Of a stretch of DNA of 64,000 nucleotides, positions 25,049 to 34,017 are shown piece by piece. How positions within the stretch are numbered: position 1 is the first letter of the stretch; the number at the start of each line of letters is the position of its first letter. The stretch comes from Pseudomonas knackmussii B13 (GTDB lineage: Bacteria > Pseudomonadota > Gammaproteobacteria > Pseudomonadales > Pseudomonadaceae), in contig NZ_HG322950.1 in the NCBI RefSeq assembly GCF_000689415.1, positions 2,363,501-2,427,500 of the forward strand, given 5' to 3'. A program made the position numbers and the translations under genes. The notes beneath the pieces are model-generated. The model had not been told where the DNA came from, did no database searches, and was given only the letters and a program-made list of their open reading frames with translations.

Positions 25049-26428
25049 TCAGTCGGGAGCAGGGGAGCGGAACTGGCGTCGCGCGGTTGCGGGCTGGCTG
25101 TTCACCATGCAGTACAGCGCCCCGGCGAGTACCAGGCCCACTGCCCAGCTGATGTCCGCATCCAGCCAGTTCGCGACGAAGCCGGTGTAGAACGACAGCT
25201 TCATGAACGGGATCGTGCCGATGATCGAGACGGCATACACCGCCAGCGTGCGTCGATTGAAGCGTCCGTACTGGCCTTTGGGGTCGTACAGCTCGCCCAC
25301 GTCGTACTGACCGCGGCATACCCAGTAGTAGTCGGCCAGGTTGATCGCGCTCCAGGGGATCAGCAGGTAGAGCTGCCCGATCAGGATGTCGGCGAAGAAG
25401 GTGTCGAAACGGTATTGGGTGGCGATGGCGATCAGCGTTGCGGCCACGGTCAGCACTGCCATGACCGACGCTTTTGCAGTGGCCGTGACGTAGCGCAGCC
25501 CACCGAAGGCCCCGAAGATCGTGACCGTGGACATGTAGGCGCTGTACAGGCAGAGCACGTTGTACTGGATCACCCCGAGCGCGATCACGGCCAGCGCCAA
25601 GGGGGCCCAGGGGCCGAACAGCGTGGCGATGGCGGTTGCCGGGTCATGCCCCAGCATGGTGGGGATCGCAACGGCCACCAGGGCGCCCAGGGCCATCATG
25701 GCGAAAGACCCCAGTGCGCAGCCGCAGTAGGTGGTCCAGAACGTGGTGCGTGTGTTGACGTGGGCCGGCAGGTAACGGGAGTAATCCGCCACGTAGGGGC
25801 CGTAACCCAAGGTCCACGAGGCCGCCTGCGCGACCACCAGGTTGAAGGCGGTCAGCGAAAAGCCCGCGCTTGCTGTCGTCGTCGACATCGCGTCGCCGGG
25901 GTGCAGCAGAATCAGAACCAGCGCGCCGGCAAATACCAGCGTCGACATCAGGCTCATCCACGCCCCCAGGCGGTGGATCAGCTCGTAGCCCACGAAACCG
26001 ATGACGAAGGTCAGGATGCCTACCACCACGATGGCCTGGTCATCGCCGATGGGCAGCAGCGCCTTCAAGGCATCGCGCATCAGCACGCCACTGGCGGCCA
26101 GGAACAGCACCGCCGCCGTGACCATCACCAGCAAGGGAATCGCCGCGCCGTAGACACCGAATTGCGCCCGGCTCTGAATCATCTGCGGGACGCCCAGGTG
26201 CGGGCCCTGGGCGGAGTGCGCGGCCATGAAGACGGTGCCGACGAGGTTGCCGATCAGCAGGCCGAGCACTGTCCAGGCGAAGCTCAACCCCGAGGCGATG
26301 CCCAGGGTGCCGACCATCAGCGCGGTCACCTGGAAATTGGAGCTGAACCAGATGGTGAACAATCGTCTGGGCGTGCCATAGCGCTCAGCGTGAGGGACAA
26401 ACTCGATACTGCGCTTTTCAAGCTTCAC
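25049..26428 (-). CDS. NCS1-family permease (purine-cytosine permease type)
   Basis: 459 residues with about twelve hydrophobic segments. The N-terminus (IEFVPHAERYGTPRRLFTIWFSSNFQVTALMVGTLG) and the GPHLGVPQMIQSRAQFGVYGA segment are signatures of the cytosine-permease branch. The DYSRYLP motif in the middle and the INLADYYWVCRGQYDV segment near the C-terminus are also conserved. These carriers import nucleobases, hydantoins or thiamine-like compounds with H+ or Na+. No catabolic gene is adjacent, so the substrate is open. Confidence 0.88.
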   Translation of the reverse strand: MKLEKRSIEFVPHAERYGTPRRLFTIWFSSNFQVTALMVGTLGIASGLSFAWTVLGLLIGNLVGTVFMAAHSAQGPHLGVPQMIQSRAQFGVYGAAIPLLVMVTAAVLFLAASGVLMRDALKALLPIGDDQAIVVVGILTFVIGFVGYELIHRLGAWMSLMSTLVFAGALVLILLHPGDAMSTTTASAGFSLTAFNLVVAQAASWTLGYGPYVADYSRYLPAHVNTRTTFWTTYCGCALGSFAMMALGALVAVAIPTMLGHDPATAIATLFGPWAPLALAVIALGVIQYNVLCLYSAYMSTVTIFGAFGGLRYVTATAKASVMAVLTVAATLIAIATQYRFDTFFADILIGQLYLLIPWSAINLADYYWVCRGQYDVGELYDPKGQYGRFNRRTLAVYAVSIIGTIPFMKLSFYTGFVANWLDADISWAVGLVLAGALYCMVNSQPATARRQFRSPAPD

Positions 26429-26660
26429 GACCGACTCCTTATTCTTTCCCTCCGATTATCAATAGGTTATCGAGGGCTATTCGGCCTGGTCGCGAACATC
26501 TCGTAGCTACCAGCGACCGATGCGATAAGCGGTTTGTGCGCCCCTGGCGTCGCCCAAGGCCTTCCTGCCGCACGAAGACGCCTGCAGTTGTTGGGCGTTC
26601 CCGTTCGATCTGACCCAGGGCTGGCTCCCGCCGCCGCCAGCTTCGAGGCGCAATCTGCTG
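26429..26660. other. Intergenic region
   Basis: No gene recognised; the open frames lack family features. Confidence 0.4.
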
Positions 26661-26927
26661 GTGGTGGAGACAAGCGTCGGTCAGGAGCCGTCACAGGACT
26701 TTCCTCGTTTGCGAGCCGTTGCCAGCAGGCGCAAGGGCAGGGGGCACGAAGCCGTCTCCCTGAATTCGCAGGATGGTGGGGCGGTGCATGCCGTATCCAA
26801 TGTCATGGAGATGCAGGGCCGCGGGGACTACGACCAGGCTAAAGCGGCGTTGACGCCTGAGAGCCCAGTCAACCGCGCCTGGAAAAAGCGTGCCGATCAG
26901 CTGGAAGAGGCGGCCGAGAATTCGTAG
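26661..26927 (+). CDS. Possible small hypothetical protein
   Basis: An 88-codon frame starting with GTG. Its C-terminal half has normal protein character (YDQAKAALTPESPVNRAWKKRADQLEEAAENS) and is predicted helical and charged. There is no strong ribosome-binding site and no recognised domain. It sits alone between the permease and the BfiR-like gene. It may be a remnant of a longer gene or a false open frame. Confidence 0.3.
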   Translation: MVETSVGQEPSQDFPRLRAVASRRKGRGHEAVSLNSQDGGAVHAVSNVMEMQGRGDYDQAKAALTPESPVNRAWKKRADQLEEAAENS

Positions 26928-27024
26928 GTAGCGGGAGCGGATGCTTCGGGTCGGCAGCGCCACTGGCCAGAGGCAGCAGGACGCTCGATCCATGGATGGC
27001 AGGGCGTCCCCCCGGGAACGCGCG

Positions 27025-27672
27025 CTAGCTGGGGCGAAGCCGCAGCGGATCCACCAATCCGGCCGCGATGGCCATGCCCACCAGGTCCGGCAGTGTCGCG
27101 GCCTGCATGCGCTTCATCACCCGCGCGCGGTAAAGGTCGACAGTCTTCACGCTGATTTCCAGCTGCTCGGCGACTTCGCGGCTGGTATAGCCGCGCACCA
27201 GCGGCAGGAACACGTCGCGTTCGCGGGGCGTCAATGCAGCCAGGCGTGCTTCCAGCTCGCCCAGCCCGGAACGGGAAGCATGCTGCCGCTCGCGAGAGCT
27301 GAGCGCCTGCTGCACGCTGTCGAGCAGCAACTGCTCGTTGTAGGGCTTTTCGACGAAATCCACCGCTCCCGCCCTGAAGGCGCGGATCACGATGGGCACA
27401 TCAGCGTGGCCGCTGACGAAGATCACCGGCAGCTCGATGCCGCGCCGGCGCATCTCTTCCTGCACCGCCAGGCCGCCCAGCCCGGGCATCCGCACGTCGA
27501 GCAGGACGCAGCCGTGGGTATCGACCGGGCAGGCGTCGAGGAACTCGCGGCCACTGGTGAACGCCTTCGCCTTCAGGCCGACCGACTCCAGCAGCCAGAC
27601 TGTCGAGTCGAGCATCCGCTGGTCATCGTCCACCACATACACCACCGCCGTTTCCATCTTTGTCTCCGTCAT
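27025..27672 (-). CDS. bfiR: FixJ/NarL-type response regulator (BfiR-like)
   Basis: About 215 residues from the ATG at 27672, which overlaps the kinase stop (ATGA). The receiver domain includes YVVDDDQRML, the phospho-acceptor Asp in CVLLDVRMPG, and FVEKPY. The LuxR-type HTH reads LTPRERDVFLPLVRGYTSREVAEQLEISVKTVDLYRARVMKRM. The gene order kinase-regulator, divergent from an AMP-ligase and an acyl-CoA dehydrogenase, is that of P. aeruginosa PA4196 (bfiR) to PA4199 as I remember it. BfiSR controls biofilm initiation there. The direct targets here are probably the divergent acyl-CoA genes. Confidence 0.85.
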   Translation of the reverse strand: MTETKMETAVVYVVDDDQRMLDSTVWLLESVGLKAKAFTSGREFLDACPVDTHGCVLLDVRMPGLGGLAVQEEMRRRGIELPVIFVSGHADVPIVIRAFRAGAVDFVEKPYNEQLLLDSVQQALSSRERQHASRSGLGELEARLAALTPRERDVFLPLVRGYTSREVAEQLEISVKTVDLYRARVMKRMQAATLPDLVGMAIAAGLVDPLRLRPS

Positions 27673-29924
27673 TGTTCGGTTTTCCCTGCCGGCAGCCGGC
27701 ACTCCAGGCGCAGGCCTCCGGTGGCCGCGGCACGGGCATCCAGCGTGCCGCCAAAGCCTTCGACGATACCGCGACTCATCGACAGCCCCAATCCCAGCCC
27801 TTCCGGCTTGCTGGTGAAGAACGGCGTGAACATCTGCTCCAGCGTCGCATTGCTCGCCCCCGGACCTTCGTCCTCAACCCAGACGCACAGCCGTCCATCC
27901 TCCTCGCGGTGACTACCGATACGCACTCCCGAGGGCTCGCCGGCATGCCGCTCGCGATTGGCCTCGACAGCATTACGCAGCAGGTTCAGGAAAACCTGCT
28001 CCAGCAGCACGCGATCGGCGTAGACGGGCGGCAGGCGCTCCGTCAACGCCTCGCTGATCGCCACCTCCGCACGGGCCGCCTCCCATGCGCACAGGCCCAG
28101 CGAGGTCCGCGCCACCTGGTTGAGGTCCAGGGCCTGCATGCGCCGCTGCCCCTTGCGCAGGAAGGCACGCAGACGGCGGATCACCTCCGAGGCGTGGGTG
28201 GTGTGCTCGACGATCCGCGCCAAGCCCTGGGCCACGCGCTGCGCCGCTTCCGGTTGGCTGTCGAGGGTCTTCAGGTAGCGCAGGCTGGCGCTGGCGTAGT
28301 TCATCACGGCGGCCAGTGGCTGGTTCATTTCGTGGGCGATGCCCGAGGCCAGTTCGCCGAGGGTCACCAGGCGCGCGGTGTGGGCCAGTTCGTCCTGGTG
28401 ACGGCGCTGCTGGTTCTCGCGCAGTTCGCGTTCGGTCATGTCGCGAGCCACCAGCGAGTAGTAGCGCTGGCCGTCCGCCGCGCTGTGCGCCAGCAGGACC
28501 AGCGAGAGGGGCACGGTATGTCGGTCGTCGCCCGCGCGCAGCCGGCCTTCGGCACTCCATACGCCCTCGCGCCGGGCGGTCTCCCAGCCGTCATGCTCGA
28601 GCGCCGCGAGCAGGCCGTCGTCGAGTACCGTGGCGACGGACTCCGGCAGCGTCTCGCCGGCCAGCCTCAGGGCACGGCGCGCCGAGGGGTTCGCGTAGGT
28701 GATTCGCCCGGCAGGATCGACGAACAGCACCAGGTCGGTATTGGCTTCGACGACCTCGGCCAACCGCCGCAGGCTTTCCTCGGCTCGCACTCGGGCGGTG
28801 ATATCGCGGGAAACGCTGACCACCTCCATCACATGGCCGGTGTAGGTCTCGCGGATGGCGCGGCTGGCAGTCTCGAACCAGAGGTAGTGACCGTCGCGAT
28901 GGCGCAGGCGATAGGTCAGGGTCACGTAGCCGTCCTGCACCAACGCGTCACGGGTGCGTTCGGCGACCCGCTGGCGGTCCTGGTCGTGGAGCAGCGGCAA
29001 CAGTGGCTTGCCGCGCAGCTCTTCCGGCCAGTAGCCGAGCAGCGTCCAGGAGGCCGGCGACACATCGAGCAGGCGGCCATCGAGGGTGCGGCGGGAAATC
29101 AGGTCGGTGGTGTTCTCGATGATCTGCCGGTACAGCCGGCTGGCCTTGGCCGCTTCGCGCTGCTCGCGCAGTTGCGCGGTGACCTCACGACCCTGGGCCA
29201 GCAGTTGCCGCTCGGCTGGCATCGGCACGAAAGTCCAGAGGAACTGCCGGCCCTCGCGCTCGCCGACCACCTCGTGCACCGCTCGCCCTTGTTCCAGACA
29301 GGTCTGCAGCAATTGCGCGTGGTTGCTCGGCAGCAGGTCGCGCGGATCGCTCCCGGGAAAGTCCGCGAGCAACTGGCGCATGGCCTGGTTGCAGTCGACC
29401 AGCGCGTCCGCGTCGTCCAGCACCAGGGCCGGCTGCGGATCGGCGCTGAGCAGCGGTGCAGCACGCCTGGCCCGATGAGCCAGGGCAAGCACTTCGCCGA
29501 GCAGCTCACCGATCCAGCCGAGCCAACCCTCGGCCTCCGGCCGGGTGCTTTGCAGCAGCAGCAACCCCAGCCCTCCGGCCCGCAGCGGCAGGACCAGCGC
29601 CAGGCCCTGGCTCCAGCCTCCACGGTGCAGCCGACCGCTGAGCCAGCACGGCACCTCCAGCAGGTCCGGCAGCGGAAGCTGAGTGCGTTCGCCCAGGCGC
29701 CCGACCAGCGCCAGGTCATTGGCCTGCAGCGGATCGCCGCTGCCCGGCGGCAGGCGGGACGCGCCGGCTATCGCTTCGAAGCTCTGGCTGCGCGGCTGCC
29801 ACTCGACGTAGAGCGCACGCTCCACGCCCTCGCGTTCGAGGCAGAGTCGCTGCAAGGCGTCAGCCTGGACGGCGACGGGCGCCTGTTCACGGACCAGGCG
29901 CACCAAGGTGTTCAACTCGGACAT
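27669..29924 (-). CDS. bfiS: PAS-domain sensor histidine kinase (BfiS-like)
   Basis: 751 residues, without clear membrane helices, so probably cytosolic. An N-terminal GAF-like region (1-150) is followed by PAS-like segments at about 155-240, 260-385 (with the PAC part RLRHRDGHYLWFETASRAIRE) and 390-505. A HisKA-type box (LGELASGIAHEMNQPLAAVMNYASASLRYL) and an ATPase domain (NLLRNAVEAN, VEDEGPG, GLGLGLSMSRGIVEGFGG) follow. The phosphorylated His lies in IAHEMNQPL, as in FixL-type kinases. It is the first gene of a two-gene unit, divergent from the acyl-CoA synthetase with 204 bp between. Confidence 0.88.
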   Translation of the reverse strand: MSELNTLVRLVREQAPVAVQADALQRLCLEREGVERALYVEWQPRSQSFEAIAGASRLPPGSGDPLQANDLALVGRLGERTQLPLPDLLEVPCWLSGRLHRGGWSQGLALVLPLRAGGLGLLLLQSTRPEAEGWLGWIGELLGEVLALAHRARRAAPLLSADPQPALVLDDADALVDCNQAMRQLLADFPGSDPRDLLPSNHAQLLQTCLEQGRAVHEVVGEREGRQFLWTFVPMPAERQLLAQGREVTAQLREQREAAKASRLYRQIIENTTDLISRRTLDGRLLDVSPASWTLLGYWPEELRGKPLLPLLHDQDRQRVAERTRDALVQDGYVTLTYRLRHRDGHYLWFETASRAIRETYTGHVMEVVSVSRDITARVRAEESLRRLAEVVEANTDLVLFVDPAGRITYANPSARRALRLAGETLPESVATVLDDGLLAALEHDGWETARREGVWSAEGRLRAGDDRHTVPLSLVLLAHSAADGQRYYSLVARDMTERELRENQQRRHQDELAHTARLVTLGELASGIAHEMNQPLAAVMNYASASLRYLKTLDSQPEAAQRVAQGLARIVEHTTHASEVIRRLRAFLRKGQRRMQALDLNQVARTSLGLCAWEAARAEVAISEALTERLPPVYADRVLLEQVFLNLLRNAVEANRERHAGEPSGVRIGSHREEDGRLCVWVEDEGPGASNATLEQMFTPFFTSKPEGLGLGLSMSRGIVEGFGGTLDARAAATGGLRLECRLPAGKTEQ

Positions 29925-29953
29925 GGGAGAGGCTCGAAGGGATTGCTGGTGAA

Positions 29954-29971
29954 TATAGTATTTATACCATA
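29954..29971. promoter_or_regulatory. Candidate operator palindrome between bfiS and the acyl-CoA synthetase gene
   Basis: An imperfect 18-bp palindrome, TATAGTAT-TT-ATACCATA (one mismatched pair outside the centre), lies in an AT-rich stretch of the divergent intergenic region. NarL/FixJ-type regulators often bind such sites; the link with BfiR is inferred. Confidence 0.4.
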
Positions 29972-30128
29972 CACCTTAGGTTGTACTTCCATATAAAAGT
30001 GGACATTGCTATAAATCACCGCAATGACCGGGCGACAGCCTGCCGCACCGGTCACGACCCGCCTGCTGCCAAGCGCTCCACGGGTCACAACAGAACAATG
30101 AGCTAACAATCAGCCACAGGGTGTCCTC

Positions 30129-31751
30129 ATGTCGATCTTCGAGCAGGGCCTGCCGCGCGCGGCCGTCAACCACATCGCGCTGTCGCCGCTGAGTTTCATC
30201 GAACGCACCGCCTCCGTTTATCCGGAGCGTACCGCCATCATCCACGGCAGCCTGCGCCGTACCTGGAAGGAAACCTACCAGCGCTGCCGCCGCCTGGCCT
30301 CCGCGCTTGCCGCCCGTGGTATCGGCCGTGGCGACACGGTGGCGGTGATGCTGCCCAATACCCCGCAGATGATCGAGGCGCACTTCGGCGTGCCGATGAT
30401 CGGCGCGGTGCTCAACACCCTCAACGTGCGCCTGGATGCCGAAGCCATCGCCTTCATGCTGCAGCACGGCGAAGCCAAGGTGCTGATCACCGACCGCGAA
30501 TTCCACGACGTGATCCACGCCGCCCTGGGCATGCTCGACCACCCGCCGCTGGTGGTCGACGTGGACGACCCCGAGTACGGCGAAGGCCAGGCCGTCAGCC
30601 CACTGGACTACGAGGCGCTGCTTGCCGAGGGCGACCCGGAGTTCGCCTGGCAGTGGCCGCAGGACGAATGGGACGCCATCTCCCTCAACTACACCTCCGG
30701 CACCACCGGCAATCCCAAGGGCGTGGTCTACCACCACCGCGGCGCCTACCTGAACGCCCTGGGCAACCAGATGACCTGGTCCATGGGCCAGCACCCGGTC
30801 TACCTCTGGACCTTGCCGATGTTCCACTGCAACGGCTGGTGCTACCCCTGGACCGTCACCGCGCTGGCCGGCACCCACGTCTGCCTGCGCCGGGTCGATC
30901 CGCAGAAGATCCTCACGCTGATCCGCGAACACCAGGTCAGCCACCTGTGCGGCGCGCCCATCGTGCTCAACGCGCTGATCAACATGCCCGAGTCGGCCAA
31001 GGCCTCCATCGACCATCCGGTGCACGCCATGGTCGCGGGCGCGGCGCCGCCGGCCAAGGTGATCGGTGCCGTGGAGGAAATGGGCATCAAGGTTACGCAC
31101 GTCTACGGTCTGACCGAGGTCTACGGCCCGGTGACGGTCTGCGCCTGGCACGAGGAATGGAACGAACTGACGCTGGACGAGCGCGCCCGCATCAAGTCCC
31201 GGCAGGGCGTGCGCTACCCGACCCTGGAAGGCGTGATGGTCGCCGACCCCAAGACCCTCGAGCCGGTACCGCGCGACGGCCTGACCATCGGCGAGATCTT
31301 CATGCGCGGCAACACCGTGATGAAGGGCTACCTGAAGAACCCCACGGCCACCGAGGAGTCCTTTGCCGGTGGCTGGTTCCACACCGGCGACCTGGCGGTC
31401 TGGCACCCGGACGGCTACGTGGAAATCCGCGACCGCCTCAAGGACATCATCATCTCCGGCGGCGAGAACATCTCCACCATCGAGGTCGAGGGTGTGCTCT
31501 ACCGCCACCCGGCCGTGCTGGAGGCCGCCGTGGTGGCCCGCGCGGACGAGCGCTGGGGCGAAACGCCCTGTGCCTTCATTACCCTCAAGGGTGAGCACGC
31601 CGCGGTCGAGGCGCAGGAAATCATGAACTTCTGCCGCGAGCACCTGGCCGGCTTCAAGGTGCCGCGCACCGTGGTGTTCACCGAATTGCCCAAGACGTCC
31701 ACCGGGAAGATCCAGAAGTTCGTCCTGCGCGACTGGGCAAACGCCCTCTGA
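30129..31751 (+). CDS. Acyl-CoA synthetase (AMP-forming), PA4198-like
   Basis: 540 residues, normal for medium/long-chain fatty-acyl or aryl-acyl CoA ligases. The P-loop is NYTSGTTGNPKGVVYHH (about 185-201). The adenine motif is VTHVYGLTEVYGP, then GWFHTGDLAVWHPDGYVEIRDRLKDIIISGGENIS, and the C-terminal catalytic Lys is in TSTGKIQKFVLRDW. It activates a carboxylic acid with ATP and CoA; the next gene encodes an acyl-CoA dehydrogenase that would take the product. The actual acid is not known. Confidence 0.92.
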   Translation: MSIFEQGLPRAAVNHIALSPLSFIERTASVYPERTAIIHGSLRRTWKETYQRCRRLASALAARGIGRGDTVAVMLPNTPQMIEAHFGVPMIGAVLNTLNVRLDAEAIAFMLQHGEAKVLITDREFHDVIHAALGMLDHPPLVVDVDDPEYGEGQAVSPLDYEALLAEGDPEFAWQWPQDEWDAISLNYTSGTTGNPKGVVYHHRGAYLNALGNQMTWSMGQHPVYLWTLPMFHCNGWCYPWTVTALAGTHVCLRRVDPQKILTLIREHQVSHLCGAPIVLNALINMPESAKASIDHPVHAMVAGAAPPAKVIGAVEEMGIKVTHVYGLTEVYGPVTVCAWHEEWNELTLDERARIKSRQGVRYPTLEGVMVADPKTLEPVPRDGLTIGEIFMRGNTVMKGYLKNPTATEESFAGGWFHTGDLAVWHPDGYVEIRDRLKDIIISGGENISTIEVEGVLYRHPAVLEAAVVARADERWGETPCAFITLKGEHAAVEAQEIMNFCREHLAGFKVPRTVVFTELPKTSTGKIQKFVLRDWANAL

Positions 31752-31808
31752 CCCGACCTTTCGCCTGCCATTGCGCGCGCCCTCCATGGGGGCGCGCCGG
31801 AGTTCGCC

Positions 31809-33584
31809 ATGCCTGACTACAACGCGCCCCTGCGCGACATGCGCTTCCTGCTCGATGAAGTGTTCGACGCCTCTGCCCTCTGGGCTCGCCTGCCGGCGCT
31901 GGCCGAGCGCATCGACGCCGACACCGCCGATGCCATCCTCGAGGAGGCGGCGAAAATCACCAGTGGCCTGCTAGCCCCGCTCAACCGCAGCGGCGACGAG
32001 GAAGGTGTGCAGTTCATCGAGGGTGACGTGCGTACGCCCGCCGGCTTCCGCGAGGCCTACGCGACCTACGCCGAAGGTGGCTGGGTCGGGCTGGCGGGCA
32101 ACCCCGAGTACGGCGGCATGGGCATGCCGAAGATGCTCTCGGTGCAGTTCGAGGAAATGATGTACGGCGCCAACGCCAGCTTCAGCCTCTACTCTACTCT
32201 CTCCGCCGGCGCCTGCCTGGCGCTGGACGCCCATGCCGACCTGGCGCTCAAGACCACTTACCTGCCGAAGATGTACGCAGGCGAATGGGCCGGCTCCATG
32301 TGCCTGACCGAGCCCCACGCCGGCACCGACCTGGGGCTGATCCGCACACGCGCCGAGCCGCAGGCCGACGGCAGCTACCGCATCACCGGCACCAAGATAT
32401 TCATCACCGGCGGCGAGCAGGACCTCACCGACAACATCATCCACCTGGTGTTGGCCAAGTTGCCCGACGCCCCGGCCGGCTCGCGGGGCATCTCGCTCTT
32501 CCTGGTGCCGAAAGTGATGGTCAACGAAGACGGCTCGCTGGGTGCGCGCAACGCCGTTTCCTGCGGCTCGGTCGAACACAAGATGGGCATCAAGGCCTCG
32601 GCCACCTGCGTGATGAACTTCGACGGCGCTACCGGTTGGCTGGTGGGCGAGCTGAACAAGGGGCTGGCGGCGATGTTCACCATGATGAACTACGAGCGCC
32701 TGTCCATCGGCATCCAGGGCATCGGCTGCGCCGAGATGTCCTACCAGAGCGCCGTGGCCTACGCCCGCGAACGCCTGCAGAGCCGCGCCGCCACGGGCCC
32801 GGTGGCGAAGGACAAGGCTGCCGACCCGATCATCGTGCACCCCGACGTACGCCGCATGCTGCTGACCATGAAGGCCCTGACCGAAGGCGGTCGCGCCTTC
32901 TCCACCTACGTGGGTCGGCAACTGGACCTCGCCAAGTACGCCGAAGACGCTGCCGAACGCGAAACCGCCCAGGCGCTGGTGGCGCTGCTGACACCGGTCG
33001 CCAAGGCCTTCTTCACCGACACCGGACTGGAAAGCTGCGTGCACGGCCAGCAGGTGTTCGGCGGCCACGGCTTCATCCGCGAATGGGGCCAGGAACAGTT
33101 GGTGCGCGACGTGCGCATTGCGCAGATCTACGAGGGAACCAACGGAATCCAGGCGCTGGACCTGCTCGGCCGCAAGGTGGTTGCCGACGGCGGCCAGGCG
33201 CTTGCCCTGTTCGCCGGGGAAATCCGTACCTTCGCCGATGCTGCCGACCACGCGGCCATGGGCGCCTTCAGCGTGCCGCTGCTGCATGCGCTGGACCTGC
33301 TCGAATCCGTCACCCGCCACGTCCGCGAGCGCGCCGCGAGCCAGCCACAGGAAATCGGCGCGGCCTCGGTGGAGTACCTGCACCTGTTCGGCTACACCGC
33401 CTATGCCTACATGTGGGCGCGCATGGCGCAGGCCAGCCTGGGCAAGGGAGACGACTTCCACGACGGCAAGCTGGCCACCGCTCGCTTCTACTTCGCCCGC
33501 CTGCTGCCGCGTATCGAGTCCCTGGCGAGTTCGATCCGCGCCGGCAGCGACAGCCTGTTCGAGCTGGGCGCCGAGCAGTTCTGA
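31809..33584 (+). CDS. Acyl-CoA dehydrogenase, PA4199-like
   Basis: 591 residues, the large type with an additional C-terminal helical domain (as in DmdC and related enzymes). Visible parts are the FAD/substrate region MCLTEPHAGTDLGLIRTRAEP, ITGTKIFITGGEQDL, the GHGFIREWGQEQLVRDVRI segment, and the catalytic-base region QIYEGTNGIQALDLLGRK. It oxidises an acyl-CoA to the enoyl-CoA and passes electrons to ETF. It follows the synthetase by 57 bp; a GC-rich hairpin (gcgcgccc/gggggcgcgc) lies in that gap. A strong terminator follows. Confidence 0.92.
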   Translation: MPDYNAPLRDMRFLLDEVFDASALWARLPALAERIDADTADAILEEAAKITSGLLAPLNRSGDEEGVQFIEGDVRTPAGFREAYATYAEGGWVGLAGNPEYGGMGMPKMLSVQFEEMMYGANASFSLYSTLSAGACLALDAHADLALKTTYLPKMYAGEWAGSMCLTEPHAGTDLGLIRTRAEPQADGSYRITGTKIFITGGEQDLTDNIIHLVLAKLPDAPAGSRGISLFLVPKVMVNEDGSLGARNAVSCGSVEHKMGIKASATCVMNFDGATGWLVGELNKGLAAMFTMMNYERLSIGIQGIGCAEMSYQSAVAYARERLQSRAATGPVAKDKAADPIIVHPDVRRMLLTMKALTEGGRAFSTYVGRQLDLAKYAEDAAERETAQALVALLTPVAKAFFTDTGLESCVHGQQVFGGHGFIREWGQEQLVRDVRIAQIYEGTNGIQALDLLGRKVVADGGQALALFAGEIRTFADAADHAAMGAFSVPLLHALDLLESVTRHVRERAASQPQEIGAASVEYLHLFGYTAYAYMWARMAQASLGKGDDFHDGKLATARFYFARLLPRIESLASSIRAGSDSLFELGAEQF

Positions 33585-33603
33585 ATTTCAGTTGAGCGTG
33601 ATT

Positions 33604-33638
33604 GCGTGGCCAGTCGTCAATGTTGGCCACGCTTTTTT
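33604..33638 (+). terminator. Rho-independent terminator after acyl-CoA dehydrogenase
   Basis: Perfect 9-bp stem GCGTGGCCA / TGGCCACGC with an 11-base loop and six T. Confidence 0.92.
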
Positions 33639-33707
33639 CTTGATGGCAGGTCTTCCGGCCGATGCAAGCAGGCTTCCAGCGTTGTATCGGCTCAGTACCT
33701 GTTGGCC

Positions 33708-34002
33708 AGTAATGCTGGCCAGGTTCACCGGCACCATCACTGCGGCGTACTCGGAGAAGCCGAGGTGGAAGTAGTCGGCGGAGACGATGTTCACCCGGTT
33801 CGACACCACCAGCGGCAGGCTCGCGGTGTCGGCGATGAAGGGCGGCCATGACGAACGCAAGGATGGCGGCGCGGGAGAAGCGCAGAGCCAGCAGCATGGA
33901 GATGACGATGGACGTGAGGATCAGCGCCGCGCCGTCGTTGGTGAACAGCGCCGAGCAGCACGCAGAAGGCAAACAGGCGCCGGCCGTGGTGCCGGCAGAA
34001 CG
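33708..34002 (-). pseudogene. arsB: arsB remnant (arsenite efflux pump), frameshifted and truncated
   Basis: Three minus-strand frames together spell the central part of ArsB. GRRLFAFCVLLGA is followed after a frame change by LFTNDGAALILTSIVISMLL and LALRFSRAAILAFVMAA. After a second change at about 33841 come FIADTASLPLVVSNRVNIVS and ADYFHLGFSEYAAVMVPVNLASI. The N-terminal third and the C-terminal half of the ~430-residue pump are missing. ArsB exports arsenite at the inner membrane; this copy cannot work. No ars operon remains nearby. Confidence 0.85.
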
Positions 34003-34017
34003 CAGGCCCAACCCATC

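Noticed and set aside
27660..29996. A 778-codon plus-strand frame opposite the BfiS-like kinase
   Set aside because: Antisense shadow; the kinase motifs are on the minus strand.
31773..31797. GC-rich hairpin between the acyl-CoA synthetase and dehydrogenase genes, considered as a terminator
   Set aside because: No T run follows, and the dehydrogenase gene starts directly after it; it is more likely an intercistronic mRNA structure.
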